62,500 nt of DNA, taken from positions 5,050,001-5,112,500 of the forward strand of contig NC_092563.1 of assembly GCF_037975245.1 (NCBI RefSeq), in the 5' to 3' direction. How positions within the stretch are numbered: position 1 is the first letter of the stretch; each line of letters begins with the position of its first letter. Below, piece after piece: positions 1 through 13,200 of this stretch. A program made the translations under genes and the position numbers. This DNA is from Apostichopus japonicus. Lineage: Eukaryota; Echinodermata; Holothuroidea; Aspidochirotida; Stichopodidae. Below the pieces are notes generated by a model that searched no databases, was not told where the DNA came from, and was given only the letters and a program-made list of their open reading frames with translations.

Positions 1-795
1 GGTGCTGGCTTTTTTTGTCTGGCTGGCCTGCATTACGAATGAAGTCATTACCAAAGGGTGGTTCGAAGACTTGATTGGCTTAAGGTGGTTGTTTACGATA
101 TGTTGGCAACGATACCAGAAACACGATTTGATGGTACTAACATTCAGTGACGGTTGTCTTGCTTATTTTACGTCACCATGGAAACATTGCATTAAAAGTT
201 TGAATACAATGCATGCATTGCTCATTTGCTAATCCGATAAGAGGTTTATCACTATTTTGCACCTTTATGGACCATTATTAGGAATCAGAGAGTCTGAGAT
301 GTATTTTATTTGACCTTTCTATCTTCTTATGCAACATATTGAAACATTAGATTATCGCATGTATTCTTGTATAACAGTATCAGTCTATACTATATTATGC
401 GATGATATCACAATTTTCCCCAATGCAACTAGCTCAAGTCTCTGATATGTTGAATTCTATACAATTGAGTAAATAAAATTAATGGTCATTATGTTTGTAA
501 CAGAGAGAGAGAGAGGGGAGGAGGGGGAGGGGGTTCTAATGGTCCTCCCCTGTACAATAAATAAAGTTTTAGAGGTGAAATGGTGCAATCTGAGGTAAAT
601 TTAGGATGTAATTAGGTCTCTACAAGGTTGTGCTCATAACTACTTATATTTTTTGTTGGTTTAAAAAGTGGGTGAGTGGTGTGGGGGAGGGGGAGGGGTG
701 TCAATGGATCCACGCCTGCTATTGGTCTAAAGAAACTCCGATTACACTGACATGATTTGAGATCCTTTTCTATTTTCTCAATATTTTGCCTTCAG
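1..795. other. Intron or upstream DNA of the SLC51A-like gene
   Basis: No exon could be defined here. The first recognised exon downstream begins with one base that completes a split codon, so an earlier coding exon must exist; none with suitable splice sites and homology is visible, so it probably lies before the window. The stretch holds a GA/G-rich purine patch near 500-530 and another G-rich patch near 670-700. Confidence 0.4.
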
Positions 796-3279
796 AAAAA
801 ACTTTCGCCGACTTAAAGCTGGTATTCTTCAGGTAGCAACTCTCCAGCCCGTAGTTCTATTTATTGAGGATATATTATGGTTAAACGGGACATACAACAG
901 TAGTAAGGTGAGTCTACTCACTGAATGCTTGCGGAGAGTGACAGCGGGTGTCATTGTATGTTTAGTAACTGTCGGGTGGGGTCAACTGAATATCGTGCTA
1001 AGGGTAGACTGACGGCACATACGGAGCTGTATTACGAACAGCGAGGTTCGGAGTGCATGCTATGTGGTATATGGACAAGTGGGTAGGGTGGGGGGGGGGG
1101 GTCGGGTGGGTGGGGAGGGAGGGAGGGAATGGGGGAGGAAGTATCATTACTTAGAAGAGTAGCAATGTGGTTGCACATAATTTTGTGGGTTAAATGGGGG
1201 TGGGTAACAAGGGAGGTACATGCAGTTTGGTGAGTGAAGTGTAGGAACACACATGCCTACATGATAAACTAGCGGTCAGGTGGGCTAATGTGTAGGATGG
1301 AGTGGTGGGTCACGGTAGGTCAGAGACGTATACCTACGACAGAAGCAAGTCTGGTAAAAGAATGGGATTAGTGAAGCTTGGTAGTAATTGATTCTTATAA
1401 TTATAAAACATGTATTCAAGTGGTAACTGGATAGCTGTTTTCGTCGGACTATAGTTCTGCGAAAACTGCTTCAAGAGTTACTGACAAAACTGATAATAGT
1501 GCCCAAATCGCGTTCTTATGACAACAAAACTAATTGTCGCACAAAGGTTTCTGGGTCAAATCTGCTAACATGAGATCACTAAAACCGTTACCAAAGAAAC
1601 TGATAGAAGCCGCCCAGCAAATCTCAAAATACCCTTTGATAAACGTTCTGTCTTGATTCGCCCTGTTTAGTGTTCAGATTTAGTAAATAAACTCGATTTT
1701 TGTTGGAAATACTTGGAAACTCCCAAAGATAGCTTTTTAGTAGGCTGTTGTTATGACAATTCATAATGACCACATTTCCTGCCGCTAAGCGACATTAGCA
1801 TTGATCTTTTAATTCCCTATTACGTTAGTTTGAACCATTAAGTGATCAATTAACCTAAAACATCGTGGAACTGGATTATTACTGTTGCTTGATATAGAAT
1901 AGGCCATGTGTTTTTCTTGACTTTACAGATCACGTGGGATGATGCATTTCTGTATCTTAACAGCGTTGGTCTTCTATCGAGTGCCGTAGCTCTAGTAGCT
2001 CTCACTATAACATTAAAAGCATCGAAATCACATCTGCAGTCCCAGTTCTACGTCACACAGAAGTATCTCATTATCATACTAGCACTGATATTCGCAAATA
2101 TGCAAATTACTCTCCTGCATATTTTAACCTTTGCTAACGTCATACCCTGCCGTCCACCTTTCAAGACAGAGCAGAGAGCAAATCGTGAGTATTAGAACAA
2201 TTTACTGCAGCCTTTCTTTTTGTTGGGGGGGGGGGGTCTATTGGGGGGAGGCAAGGCTGGGAGGAAGAGGGATGATTGGAGTGTTTGGTTTAGAAAACTG
2301 AATAGCACATTATAAATAAATTTTGAAAGATTAAAACGTTTTTTTTAGTAGAATGAGTCCACGAGGTTGTAATTATCTGTGCGCTGGATCCTGTCGAAAT
2401 TTCGTCAATTTAATGTTATGAGGGCATTCTGGCCTATACAGTTCTACTAACACAATAAATTCCATATACATTCCTTTCCGCAGGGAATCGTTAAATGATC
2501 ACATGGTCAAACTTCCTAATTTAAGGCACCTAGGGTTGTGAATGAATCAAGTGGTTCAATTGTCGTTCCTAGGCTTTGCCTTGAGTACATTTGTTTAAAT
2601 AGTTACACATTTGAGTGTAAGCATATGCAGAGGGCTCTCTTCGTGTATAGGAGGGAATTGGGAGGTGTGGGGGTTTCAATTCAGTTTCAGACTTTCAGTT
2701 CTATGCACTGTTTCTTAATGCGGTATCACATGTTGTCATATGAAGGGAGGACAGGAGGTCGGGAGGTGTGTTTAGAGCCGGGGATTATACTGAGGGGAAA
2801 AGTTGTATAGCCCAGCTTTTTTGGGGTCAATGTACGAAAATTACCCCCAGCACCGCCGGTTTGAAATTTGAATCAAACCGTCATTCATTTTAATGCGGAA
2901 TCTATATACAAAAGATCCTTTTGGATTTTTCAGAGGGATTTTTGTCGTCACAAAACCTTTTCCCTACAAAAAGAAAGAAATGACTGTGTAATTATTCTGC
3001 AGTAAAGTTGTGATGCAACAATTCTGAGAAATGTACTTCAAATAACGTCAATTGGAAAAAGAAATGTTTATTATTTGCAACATCCTTCAATGTTCAGATC
3101 ATGACATGCAAACGTGATTGTGTGGAGAAACGCATTCCCCATCAGTTCTTAGCAATCTTTCTGAGCCAACGAATCTATTCTCACGAGTGTATGAAAAACG
3201 ACACCAGAACTTAATACCTCGAGGCTCGAGTATGACCTTGATTCAAGCTTGCCAGAACCGTGAGCTTGCATACATATAA

Positions 3280-3341
<62 letters not shown>

Positions 3342-3968
3342 ATATATGCTCGTTGTTTTTTCTTTATTAACCTTTTATCACTGTTTCGTTTTCTCAAATT
3401 CGCTTTAACAAATTACATGAATATTTCTATGGACTATATACTTTACTAATTTTGCTCATAGTTTTTATATTGACTTTCAACGTCTTTCTGAAGTTCCCTT
3501 CTTATTCTGTCTTTTTTTTGCATCAATAGGCTACCAATCCCTCATTCTGCTGATTGAGTCATTCTTAGTTTATCCACTTGCATTACTATATATTCGAACC
3601 AGGAAAGGTAATATTGTGGGTATTCTTGATACCAGGGAGTCCATCTTCCAGTACGACGTCACATCGAATGGATACGTAAAGAGCAAAAAGAAGCCACCAA
3701 AACGAGTCACTGACCAGAGAACCTTGCACTTTAACACGTATACAAGTATTTAGTTCAATCTGTGTAGCTCGCATACGCCTAGCCAGCACTGTTTACATAT
3801 ATACGCGCATGCGTTCTTTGATTTATTGCATCATTTATAAGTAAAGGACACTCCATAAATTTCCCGTTTTCAGCTCCAAGAAAATGGTACGACTACAAAC
3901 ATGATGTACTCGCAAATATCATGGTTTGCACAAAAGAGTGTATAACATTTGACTGCCATTTTGAATGA
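796..3968 (+). CDS. SLC51A: Organic solute transporter subunit alpha homologue, 3' four exons (5' end missing)
   Basis: Four exons fit together in phase: 796-907, 1929-2184, 3530-3607 and 3874-3968, with the stop TGA at 3966-3968. Each is bounded by AG/GT (for example ttcag at 791-795 and gtgagt at 908). The joined product is about 180 residues. Visible stretches are LKAGILQVATLQPVVLFIED, a hydrophobic helix after DDAFLYLNSVGLLSSAVALV, a further helix LIIILALIFANMQITLLHIL, then a cysteine-proline motif (IPCRPPF) and a last helix SLILLIESFLVYPLALLYIR followed by a basic tail. This order is that of the C-terminal half of the OST-alpha/TMEM184 family (Solute_trans_a). Family knowledge: OST-alpha pairs with OST-beta in the basolateral plasma membrane to move bile acids and steroid conjugates. 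Inference: same membrane topology here; substrate is unknown. A TMEM184-type paralogue is the main alternative. N-terminal helices lie outside the window. Confidence 0.75.
3291..3347. repeat. AT dinucleotide microsatellite
   Basis: Uninterrupted or nearly uninterrupted TA repeat inside the intron between the second and third recognised SLC51A exons. Confidence 0.95.
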
Positions 3969-4032
3969 AAGGTATAGGCTACGTGTTCAATATGTAAGAT
4001 AATTTATCCCATCCCATATACATGCGCACAGT

Positions 4033-4380
4033 TACTTTATGATATAAATAATTAAGATCGTATGTTGTGGCGTCTTGACAAAAACTTTTCATAATTCATC
4101 AAATGTAAGAGTGTATTATTTGAAAGTCACTTAATGTTATTTAAGTCAGATATCAAGTATAATGGGTATATGAGTGACTAGAGCTCGAGTAATCTCAAGT
4201 ATAGGCTACTTTATGATATAAATAATTAAGATCGTATGTTGTGGCGTCTTGACAAAATCTTTTCATAATTCATCAAATGTAAGAGTGTATTATTTGAAAG
4301 TCACTTAATGTTATTTAAGTCAGATATCAAGTATAATGGGTATATGAGTGACTAGAGCTCGAGTAATCTCAAGTATAGGC
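4033..4380 (+). repeat. 174-bp tandem duplication
   Basis: Copy 1 (4033-4206) and copy 2 (4207-4380) begin with tactttatgatataaat and end with aatctcaagtataggc. I see one substitution between them (acaaaaac against acaaaatc near 4080/4254), so the duplication is recent. It lies just past the SLC51A stop codon. Confidence 0.9.
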
Positions 4381-4763
4381 ATAGGCATAGGCGTAGGAGG
4401 CGTGGGCGGGGGGCCTGGGGGCTGCAGCCAACCAAAAAAATTTGTGAAAATTCGGGCAATATGCTGAGAATTTTTCGGGCACCTACCGAAAGAAAAATAA
4501 CTTGCAATGTGTTTTTCAATGGTTAAACTGATATTATTATGATCATTATTATTGTAATGACTTCGCCGGCCAATAATTATAACCAATACAGAAGAGTAAT
4601 AACACGGCAAATGATTGTATGTTATTGGCAATAACCCATGCATGCCTATATGATATGCACATTAACATGTTGAACGCGCGCGGAGCGCGTGAAAAATTTT
4701 GGATATATTTTTCGGGCAAGTCGTTACAGCCCACCCAAATCAAATTGGGCTCCTACGCCTATG
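4380..4763. mobile_element. Non-autonomous hAT-like element (MITE) with 8-bp target duplication
   Basis: The left end reads CATAGGCATAGGCGTAGGAG and the right end CTCCTACGCCTATG; the reverse complement of the right end is CATAGGCGTAGGAG, so the ends form an inverted repeat, with a 6-base CATAGG duplication at the left tip. Both sides are flanked by AGTATAGG (4372-4379 and 4764-4771), an exact 8-bp duplication, the length typical of hAT transposition. No transposase is encoded. The insertion lies at the edge of the second 174-bp repeat copy. Confidence 0.75.
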
Positions 4764-7700
4764 AGTATAGGATTATCCTTAGTATGAGTATACGTTAGGA
4801 ATGAGAGTATATATACAAACGAGTAATCGCGTAATATATACCAGTGCTAATTATGGCACAAGATTTTGTACTTACATCGCCAAGATGCACCGAGTTCGAG
4901 AGTGTATACAAATCTTGATGAATAGGAGTACAGAAAATGATTCTATAATATAAAAGTACCCGTATATATGAACTCACAACACTTCTGATATATGACTAAG
5001 CAAACTGTCTACTTGATACATCTTTACTGCACGCGATACTTAAAATAGCAACTTACAGTTTTATCCGTTTTTGTCCTATGGGTGCAGCTTCGCGGCTTGG
5101 TGGGTAGCTGATACCTGCATGCACAACAGTTTATTGATTGAACGAGAGGTGAAGTGGGTTGGGGGGGGGGGGGAGATTGTGAGGTGGTGTACAATAAGCT
5201 CAAGACTATGAACAGATAATACAGAGAAGCAACTCGTTGCAAGATATACCAGGACGAATTGTTACATACATGGGGGTATTATTTGACAAAGTAAATCGAT
5301 CAATCTCACCTTAAACGATCTCAATTTCGAAGAAAACTGACGATCTTTTCTAATTTATATATATGTATTCAGTTTTATACTCTTAGCTAACAAAATTATG
5401 GATTTACGCCTGGACACAATCAGAGTGCTTTACAGATGTAATATCCATCCCGGGGATATGGACGGGTAAATTTGACGGATACACTTTCAGCTAAAGCGAG
5501 AGAAAGTGTTCTCTTTATACCCTGAGGAGAAACGGTATATATATATGCACGCTATGGGTTTCATTACTATTCGAACGGGTATAGGGTATAATATATACAC
5601 CTGAAAGACTGTAATAAATTGAATGAAATATATGCGACGGACTGAGGTAGACGATCGGATTGTGTAGCATATCCCTGGTTTTTACCAGGGTCCTGCCAGC
5701 TGGATTTACGCACGTGCGTACCTCGAGAGGGACGAAAAACCATAAGGGAAAAATCAATCAATGCACCGAGGAACCATTGCGCACTTCGCTGTCATTATCG
5801 TTACTTTACGTGTTATGTGTCAACACAGACTATATTCCAGCGGTGAGATAAGCCCATAATTCAGTTGTATTCCAGCGGACCGGTGGGGATGGGAAGGGGA
5901 GGGAGCAGGTGGGGTACGGGACCGTGTGAGGTGGCGTTATTTAACTGTCAATGTTCTCTGTTTTGACAATTTAATAAACATGCATATATTTGTAGAAACA
6001 TTACTTTCCTCTGTTGATAAACGTTTGAAATATTATTCAGCAAAAACAAATCATTTTCAGCTCAAATGGCCAAAATGACATCTGTCATTCTACTGTTGCC
6101 AGATGCATTAACAAACTATCACCAAATGTGAAAAATGTTCGTATCTCACGGTGATGGAAAATGCAACGAAGGTGTGGTTTTGACCATCATATTCAGTTAA
6201 CTTCCAGCAATATTACCAAGCAATTTGTCCTAACCACAAGCAGATCCTTATAAGACAATTGGATTTTTGGTTTATTAACAAATTTTTTTTTTTTTTATAT
6301 TCCTGAAAGAAAGAGAGGGTTAATAAATTTGCTTGATTTCCAGCAATCACATCGATATATTTCTTCATACGGCTCATAATCACAGATTGGAAAAATTCAA
6401 GCTTGTGACTTGTCGATCTATAACTTGTCGATCTTTAATTGGATTTAGTATCGAATCAAACCAAGAAATTAATTAGAAAATCGGTTCAAAATTATTATTG
6501 TTTAAACTCGGCATTGTTGGTACTGTACATGAATGACGTAGGTATACCTATATATTGGGAGGGATCTCTGTTTATAGCTCCATGCTCTAACCAATACTAT
6601 ACAGTTTTTATCTTTCACGAATACAGTCAATATATTTTTATGTATAATCCTGATGTACTTCTCATCGAATAAAACTAATTTTGCAGTCACTTTAAGCAGA
6701 TATTTAGTAACTATGCAAAAATTCTGACGTCATGAATACACTGAATTGTCAAGGTAACACATTACGTTATCTTCGACGTTCTTCTTATATATCATGTTTT
6801 CTTCTTCTTCTCTCTTTCTCTCTCTTCCTTTCTCTGCCTTTTTATGGACATACTTAACTGTTAGACTTTAAGTCCAATATGTCTGAAATAAATCTCTTTT
6901 AAAGCCAACATTACACGAAAGGATTCTTTAGGTCGCTGTCGTTACGAAACTGAGCTTCTTAGAATCATTCGCATATATACATTCAAAACAAACTGAACGT
7001 CGAAGAAAAATAATTGGGAGGTTCACATGCAAAGTTGTCCGCTAGTATTATAGTGTGATATTTAGTCCATATAGGAGTGGAAGTATACCGTGTAGTTGCT
7101 TATTGTTGCCATTATTTGTCCTCTTATCGTTCACCCCCCCTCCCCCTCATAAGGTCTATGACATTTTTCTGCTAACTTGGTTACCTTACTTTCATTCATA
7201 AATGTCATTTTGCCACCACTCTTCCCCTGTTTTTTTCCTTGTTCAAAGTCTATATACTATTGTCTCCCCCAAAACTTAGCCCCACCTCCCCCCCCCCCCA
7301 TTACCTCCCTAAATCAACACTGTTAGTCACAAAACTAAAAAAAAATCAGTTAAAATAGGAATCTTGTACGGCAAGGCTATAGTATAGCTATGAAAACATA
7401 ACCTCTCCTTCCCCCCCCCCCCTTGCTCCACCGGCCAGGCCCCGGCCATTTCTCATCTTCATGGTTTACCCACACCAATGCAACAAATTTAACGGGTAAA
7501 AAATGACTCGAAAAGCAGGATAAAAATTACTGAAAATGTCAGAAAAGCCTCGTGCGCGGGTTTTTTTGCGTTAACCAATTATGGAGATGTAAACACGTAT
7601 ATGTTTTGCTCGTAAACCAGTATGATTTATTGCAGACGATAATTCACGCTGCCTGTATTTCTAATTACACTCAATATTTTTCCGTATCGAGAGGGGAAAG

Positions 7701-9117
7701 GGGGGGGGGGGGTTCTTTCCAACGCGCTACATCTTACATGCTTTCTTCCTTTCTTCTTCATTGTTAATTTATCCCGTGTTATCCGTACATTTTTTTTTAT
7801 TTAACTATACATTTTATTAATATATATTGCGGCATAAAACACTTATGATATGTTTATATATAAATGCATATATTATCATATGGTTTTTTTTTTTAAATAT
7901 TCATTGATATATGACATTCATATATGCTACGACTTTAATCTCTCAAAGTTCGGTTTGAAGTGGCTATATTTATCACACTCCCTTGTCGCACAAAGAGGAG
8001 ACATATTAATATGTCTTTTGGTCTTAAAAACATTGACAGGTTGGTATATAGAAGGGCTCTTAAATTTGCCTTGAGTCGACAAAAAACCACACACACATAC
8101 ACAAAACAGCCAGGGTTGACATTAAGTGATTGCTTGCCACGTGACCTTTTCGTCAAATCGTCTCTGTATATACTGAAGAGGAAGTCCCTTGGAATGATGT
8201 ATTCCACAATTTGACATTTGGTGTTTCATATACCCAGTGTGTAAAATATATGATTTTATTCGAAACCGATCAGAGGGCAAAATCACCTCCTCACTATAGA
8301 AGAGTCACCGTAGAAAACCAACCCTCGTGTACATAAATTTGTACTTTGAAAAAAAAAACTGAAAAAAAAAAACGGTTTTATCTATATGTGCATACCGTAT
8401 TGCAGTAAATCCATATTTCCCAAATGAGCATTTATTATTTAGAGAGAATCAGAGAAAAGGAAAGGGTATAGGGGGTGTGTGTGTGGGGGGGGGGGGATTG
8501 GGGGCTATAGTGGGGAGGTTAATCTCCAAAATGTAAGGGTACGAATGGAAAGATATAATGTATTTTCAACTGCATGTTATATAAAAAAGTGTTATATAGT
8601 ATCTTATGGAATTCATTTTGCATCTGGTGAGCAAGTCTCATACATTTTGTCAACGCTGTACTACATCTTACTATCATTCTAAATAAGATTTTATTGATCA
8701 AGCTAAGAGTATCTTCCACATTTTTTTTCTCCACATGAGCAGTTTTAACAGTAGTTTTAGCTGCATGCTATAGAGTGTGTTTGAAGTCTAGTGCTAACTG
8801 TTGAAGACTATACTTTTCCTCCATGAAAGGGTTAAAACTCTATTTCTATAATCGTCGCTGCAACAAACGTTAGAATCTGTTTGGTTTCTCAATATGTTTG
8901 AAAGATAAACACAACAACAGAAACAACAACAACAAAAATGGCACCAAAATATATTTTTAATTTGTTTTCCCGTAACATTTATTCCAAAACAACATTCATT
9001 TGTGATATGTGTCCATTAAGAAAAGAAGGAAAGTCTTTGAAATTCATTGTGAATTAGATTTATACAACTATATATCTTTATTTTTGGAAGTATACACTGA
9101 TTTTGATGTCATCAAAT

Positions 9118-9200
<83 letters not shown>

Positions 9201-9320
9201 TTGATGATAGTTATGATGATGATGATTATAATAATAATTGTAATAATAATCATAATAAGCATCATAATAATAATATAACTAATAATAATATAACTAATAA
9301 TAATAATAATAATAATAACC
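9118..9320. repeat. GAT then AAT trinucleotide microsatellite
   Basis: About 80 bases of almost perfect GAT repeat are followed by a degenerate ATA/AAT-rich stretch. It produces methionine- and isoleucine-only open frames that are not genes. Confidence 0.95.
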
Positions 9321-9365
9321 TAGAAGAAGGAAGTTAAATCACAAAACAATTATAAGAAAATAAGC

Positions 9366-9435
9366 AAATTTATGAATTTGATTATGATGCATAATCTTAT
9401 AAATTTATGAATTTGATTATGATGCATCATCTTAT
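9366..9435 (+). repeat. 35-bp tandem duplication
   Basis: Two adjacent 35-base copies starting aaatttatgaatttgattat (9366 and 9401) differ at one base (gcataatc against gcatcatc). Confidence 0.85.
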
Positions 9436-10393
9436 AATATTTAAAAATGTCGGTAATTGAATCATTAAAATATCATCTTATGTGAAAGTCATGATGTGAA
9501 CAAATGTAAAATCAAATGATAACATCACGAATGTTTTAATGTCAACAAGTTCTCTCTCCTTTTCTTGACAATTGTGCACCCTAAATGATTTTATAACACA
9601 TTGGAAACTAGAATTTCTGTCGGAACTCTGGGTCCTCCCCCCCCCCCCAAATAAGTAATTAGAGTTGTTAATAGTTAATGTTAATATTATATTCACTATT
9701 AAAGAGATTTTAGAATGTAAGTCTTAAATATGTTATAATCCCCAGAATTTTAATGTTAATCCATTGTTTTGTAAATTTTAATAACTCAACTAAAATATGT
9801 TCCTTTAAGTTAATTCAAACAACAGAGCACCACGTTCAACACCAGAATAATCCTTGATAAACATTTATTTTGTATTTCGGAGGACTAGAACTTGCTCTTG
9901 AAAAGTCCTCGTGAATGTTTCAACCCACTTTTAGGGCCGTAGAATGGGACCGGATCAAGGGGTGGCGTGGAAATATTGATAGTACATATATATACCTTTA
10001 AGTGCCTTTTCAAGTAATATAACTGTACCAAAAAATTTTCATTTCCGCCATTCTTGAAAGCAAAGACGTTTCTTAAAAGAACAGAAAGTTGTTTTTTATT
10101 GCTTGCAGGCTTCTACTCTCGTGTAAGATGTTCCTCGTGTTCTGTATACGTTCGTTAAAATGTATTGCTATTTATATACAGCTCTACTTTATATACAAAA
10201 TCAGGCAACTTAATTAGGATATAGGAAAGGAAAAATATATATATATATACCACAGTAATGTTTATTTTGTGATGTGTCTTTGACGTTAATGCAGCCCCAT
10301 CTGTTTAGTGTACAGCTTATAACATGAGACACCTATACATCTATATCATTGTTCAATATATGTACGTCTAGTGTGTTTTATATGGCATTTAAC

Positions 10394-10410
10394 GCACACA
10401 CACACACACA

Positions 10411-10489
<79 letters not shown>

Positions 10490-10490
10490 T
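10394..10490. repeat. CA then TA dinucleotide microsatellite
   Basis: A short CA run passes directly into a TA array of about 75 bases with few interruptions. Confidence 0.95.
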
Positions 10491-11745
10491 AAATAAATAT
10501 ATATTCACACTGCAGTGATATACATAAATACCACTAATTCAAAAGGGAAAGAACTGCACCAACAGTTTGAGTTGTGTAAGCCATTGTTCTTCGCAAAAAC
10601 ATATAGCGAGTGATATATCTATCAAAATAACATGTAGATTTACTTATATCTGTCTTCCTATTTATCATACATCTCAACTTTGAAAACCATATGGAAGCTG
10701 CTATATAGTTACATGTGATCAAAATCAAACAACGCTTACTAAGCATGAAAAAACAAAAACAAAATGGCTGCCAAAGGCTTTTGCAGCAGTTTTTACTGAT
10801 TTGTCTGCATGTACAATGGACGCAGCTACTTGCCAAAATCCATTAATGGGATATAAAAATATAGGTAACAACATTTATGTATTTGGCTGTAATTTAGTTA
10901 GCATCAACATTGTAAGACATAACCGAAACCTGCCTGAAACAAGGGCATTCAGAACAGTGACCTCAGCACTTCGAGTCCTTCCTTCCTTCGCAAACTGTTC
11001 CCAAAATGTCAAATTTAACGTGTTGTTCAAATTGACCAGTCAGTGTTTGGGTATTTTCTGTCATATTCGTGATTGTAAACACGTTATAGCATAGTCAGTC
11101 ATTGTCGACTTTGAACTTGGATTTTCCGTAAAGTATAAGGATGGTTTTTAGTCATGATTTCTTTGTTTATTCTGTAAATTTTGTTCAGTCAAGTTTCATT
11201 TTACCATTTCTAATTGGAAATCCGGTAAGTGTTGCTAAATATACAGATTGTTAACGTATAACGCAAGCTCATTTTATAACGTTCGTAGAGGACACATATG
11301 CACAGCCACTGTATTATGTCTAGTGTAAAAACAGCCCAAAAACCATTCTAATTAATTGTTTTTTCGCGTAATTCCATTAACGCACCACAAAGAAGTTCAC
11401 CACGTAAGCACCATACGACAACAATGCACATCAAACATACACACAATGCAAGTAGTAACACCTTCTCAATGTAGAACGAATTCGAAGGCAATCATGGTTG
11501 AACCGTCCCTATATACTCTAAATCGAATTATATTAAAGCGGCGGTATTAAAGGGTATACTTACGGGTGTGTGTTTGGAGGGGCGCAGGGGGGGGGGGGGG
11601 GGAGGTATCCTCAATTGAAAATCAAATGTCGGTCTTAAATCGATACCATGCAAGTCGGTCTCCAAATGCGAGTCGAATTCAGCAAGGTCTTATACACCCA
11701 TGAACTAAAGAGCATATTATATACGGTTTACTTTAAAAAAAAAAA

Positions 11746-13200
11746 TTAGCTGACATTTGCCCGACGTCCTTGCTCCTCAAGTGCTCCTAGCAGAATCTCT
11801 ATAACAGCTGGAATATCAACAATCGTATCTTGATTGAGACGAAATCTAAAAGCTGGATCAGCACAACAAAGATGAGGAGCTACTTCTTCACTCGCTAATA
11901 TTTCCAGTCGCTTCTCTTCGGTTACCGTCAGACCAGGGTAGAGTCCTTCAAAAGAATGAGTAACAGTATTCGAGCGGTTTCTGTTTCTCCAAGAAACGTA
12001 CTTTAAGTCCATCCCTTTGATTTCAACCCATGTTCGGCAGTGAGTATAATGGTTTGCATTGAGTGCATACGGAAACATTTCCAACAAGACACTGTTAGGT
12101 GGCAGAAATATACCCAGAATCAAAATGGACCCGTGCATACCAACGATAAATTTGGCGCACGAAACATTCGCAATAATTTCCTCCAGGCTGTTCTGCTCAA
12201 AACTAAGGGTTCTTATTGTCATTCCCGTCTGAGCGCTGATGGATTCTCGAAGCTTGATCTCATTTAGAATCACGCGAGTGGATTTCCTACTAAAGAGAAT
12301 ACCAAACTCATCTTTCTCAAGACATGCACTTTTATCATCGATATTTAACTTTTCCTTAACATATCCAGTAAAGTTTTGAAGATGCTTTGAAGTCACTTTT
12401 CTGTCATCTAAGGGTCCTTCCGGCTGACCGAAACCCCATTGATACCAAATGGTATCGTGGGATAGACCAATGGTAACATCTTCAAAACACACAAGCGATT
12501 CATCCATCATGACATCAAGTGAGAGCGTGGGAGGATACCGGGAGAACAAACTGTACAGAGATCTGGTAGAGGCTGTAATCGGCACAAGACCATAGATTAG
12601 TAAAGTACGAGATGGCTCTGTATCCAGCTGAAACTCATTTAGTCCAGTTAACGTGTTAAAGAGCGGTAACAGGAAATCATGTATATCGTGAGCGATGTTG
12701 TTGGGTGCAAATTGACCCAGTAGGTGATAACTTCCGAAGAACATCAGCTTCCTATAATGCCTCATATCTGTGAAAGTTTTCGAAGATAAATAGTAGTCAA
12801 ATGTTGAATTAGATCCAACTACTGTTGTAAAGTTTACAACATTCTCAAAACGGACCAATTTATGGTGGTCGTCGTCGTCGTCGTCGGATGCCAGAAGGAA
12901 TGAGTTGAAGACGTTAGAATAACACAGGTTTTTCAAGTGACATATTCGGTTTCCACTTTGTGAACCAACGGTAGAGCATGATATACTGCCGATTGGGACT
13001 TCGTATATTTCCTCGGAATCGGGTAACGCTGCAAATGGTAGCAATACATTGTGTCCAAACCAATTGACCTCGAATATAAAAAAATTCCAACCAATGGACA
13101 AAATAATAACTTTTGCAATGGTAACCAATGGCACCATAATGGCGCGGCTATAGCGAATCTTCTGTTTGGATGCAGGTGAATGCAGTCTGCAAGATTTCAT
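11746..13200 (-). CDS. POMGNT2: POMGNT2-like glycosyltransferase (GT61), single exon, no C-terminal FNIII domain
   Basis: Intronless frame of 484 residues from the first in-frame ATG (13198-13200) to a stop at 11746. The frame stays open 25 codons upstream to a TTG, but no earlier ATG precedes an in-frame TAG. A single membrane helix at about residues 20-43 fits a type II ER/Golgi anchor. Motifs shared with POMGNT2 include ICHLKNLCYSN (about 86-96), the HDIHDFLLPLF segment (171-181), FSRKSTRVILNE, GMHGSILILGIFLPP, EMFPYALNANHYT, and LCCADPAF with DTIVDIP near 458-464. Family knowledge: POMGNT2 transfers GlcNAc in beta-1,4 linkage to O-mannose on alpha-dystroglycan. Human POMGNT2 is 580 residues and ends in a fibronectin III domain; this protein stops about 20 residues after the VDIP motif, so that domain is absent. 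A run of six Asp lies at 106-111. Inference: a divergent POMGNT2 or a sister GT61 enzyme; activity is uncertain. Confidence 0.85.
   Translation of the reverse strand: MKSCRLHSPASKQKIRYSRAIMVPLVTIAKVIILSIGWNFFIFEVNWFGHNVLLPFAALPDSEEIYEVPIGSISCSTVGSQSGNRICHLKNLCYSNVFNSFLLASDDDDDDHHKLVRFENVVNFTTVVGSNSTFDYYLSSKTFTDMRHYRKLMFFGSYHLLGQFAPNNIAHDIHDFLLPLFNTLTGLNEFQLDTEPSRTLLIYGLVPITASTRSLYSLFSRYPPTLSLDVMMDESLVCFEDVTIGLSHDTIWYQWGFGQPEGPLDDRKVTSKHLQNFTGYVKEKLNIDDKSACLEKDEFGILFSRKSTRVILNEIKLRESISAQTGMTIRTLSFEQNSLEEIIANVSCAKFIVGMHGSILILGIFLPPNSVLLEMFPYALNANHYTHCRTWVEIKGMDLKYVSWRNRNRSNTVTHSFEGLYPGLTVTEEKRLEILASEEVAPHLCCADPAFRFRLNQDTIVDIPAVIEILLGALEEQGRRANVS

Larger units (their letters stand above)
3969..11745. 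other. Intergenic DNA between the SLC51A-like and POMGNT2-like genes
   Basis: Apart from the 174-bp duplication, the hAT-like element and the repeats listed separately, I see no supportable gene. Open frames here are short, lack splice context and read as low-complexity or random peptides. Several G or C homopolymers of 9 to 16 bases occur (near 5161, 7274, 7413, 7698, 8487, 9640 and 11587). Confidence 0.5.

Noticed and set aside
10801-11094. 97-codon plus-strand frame
   Set aside because: No homology, signal or splice context; composition matches its AT-rich surroundings.
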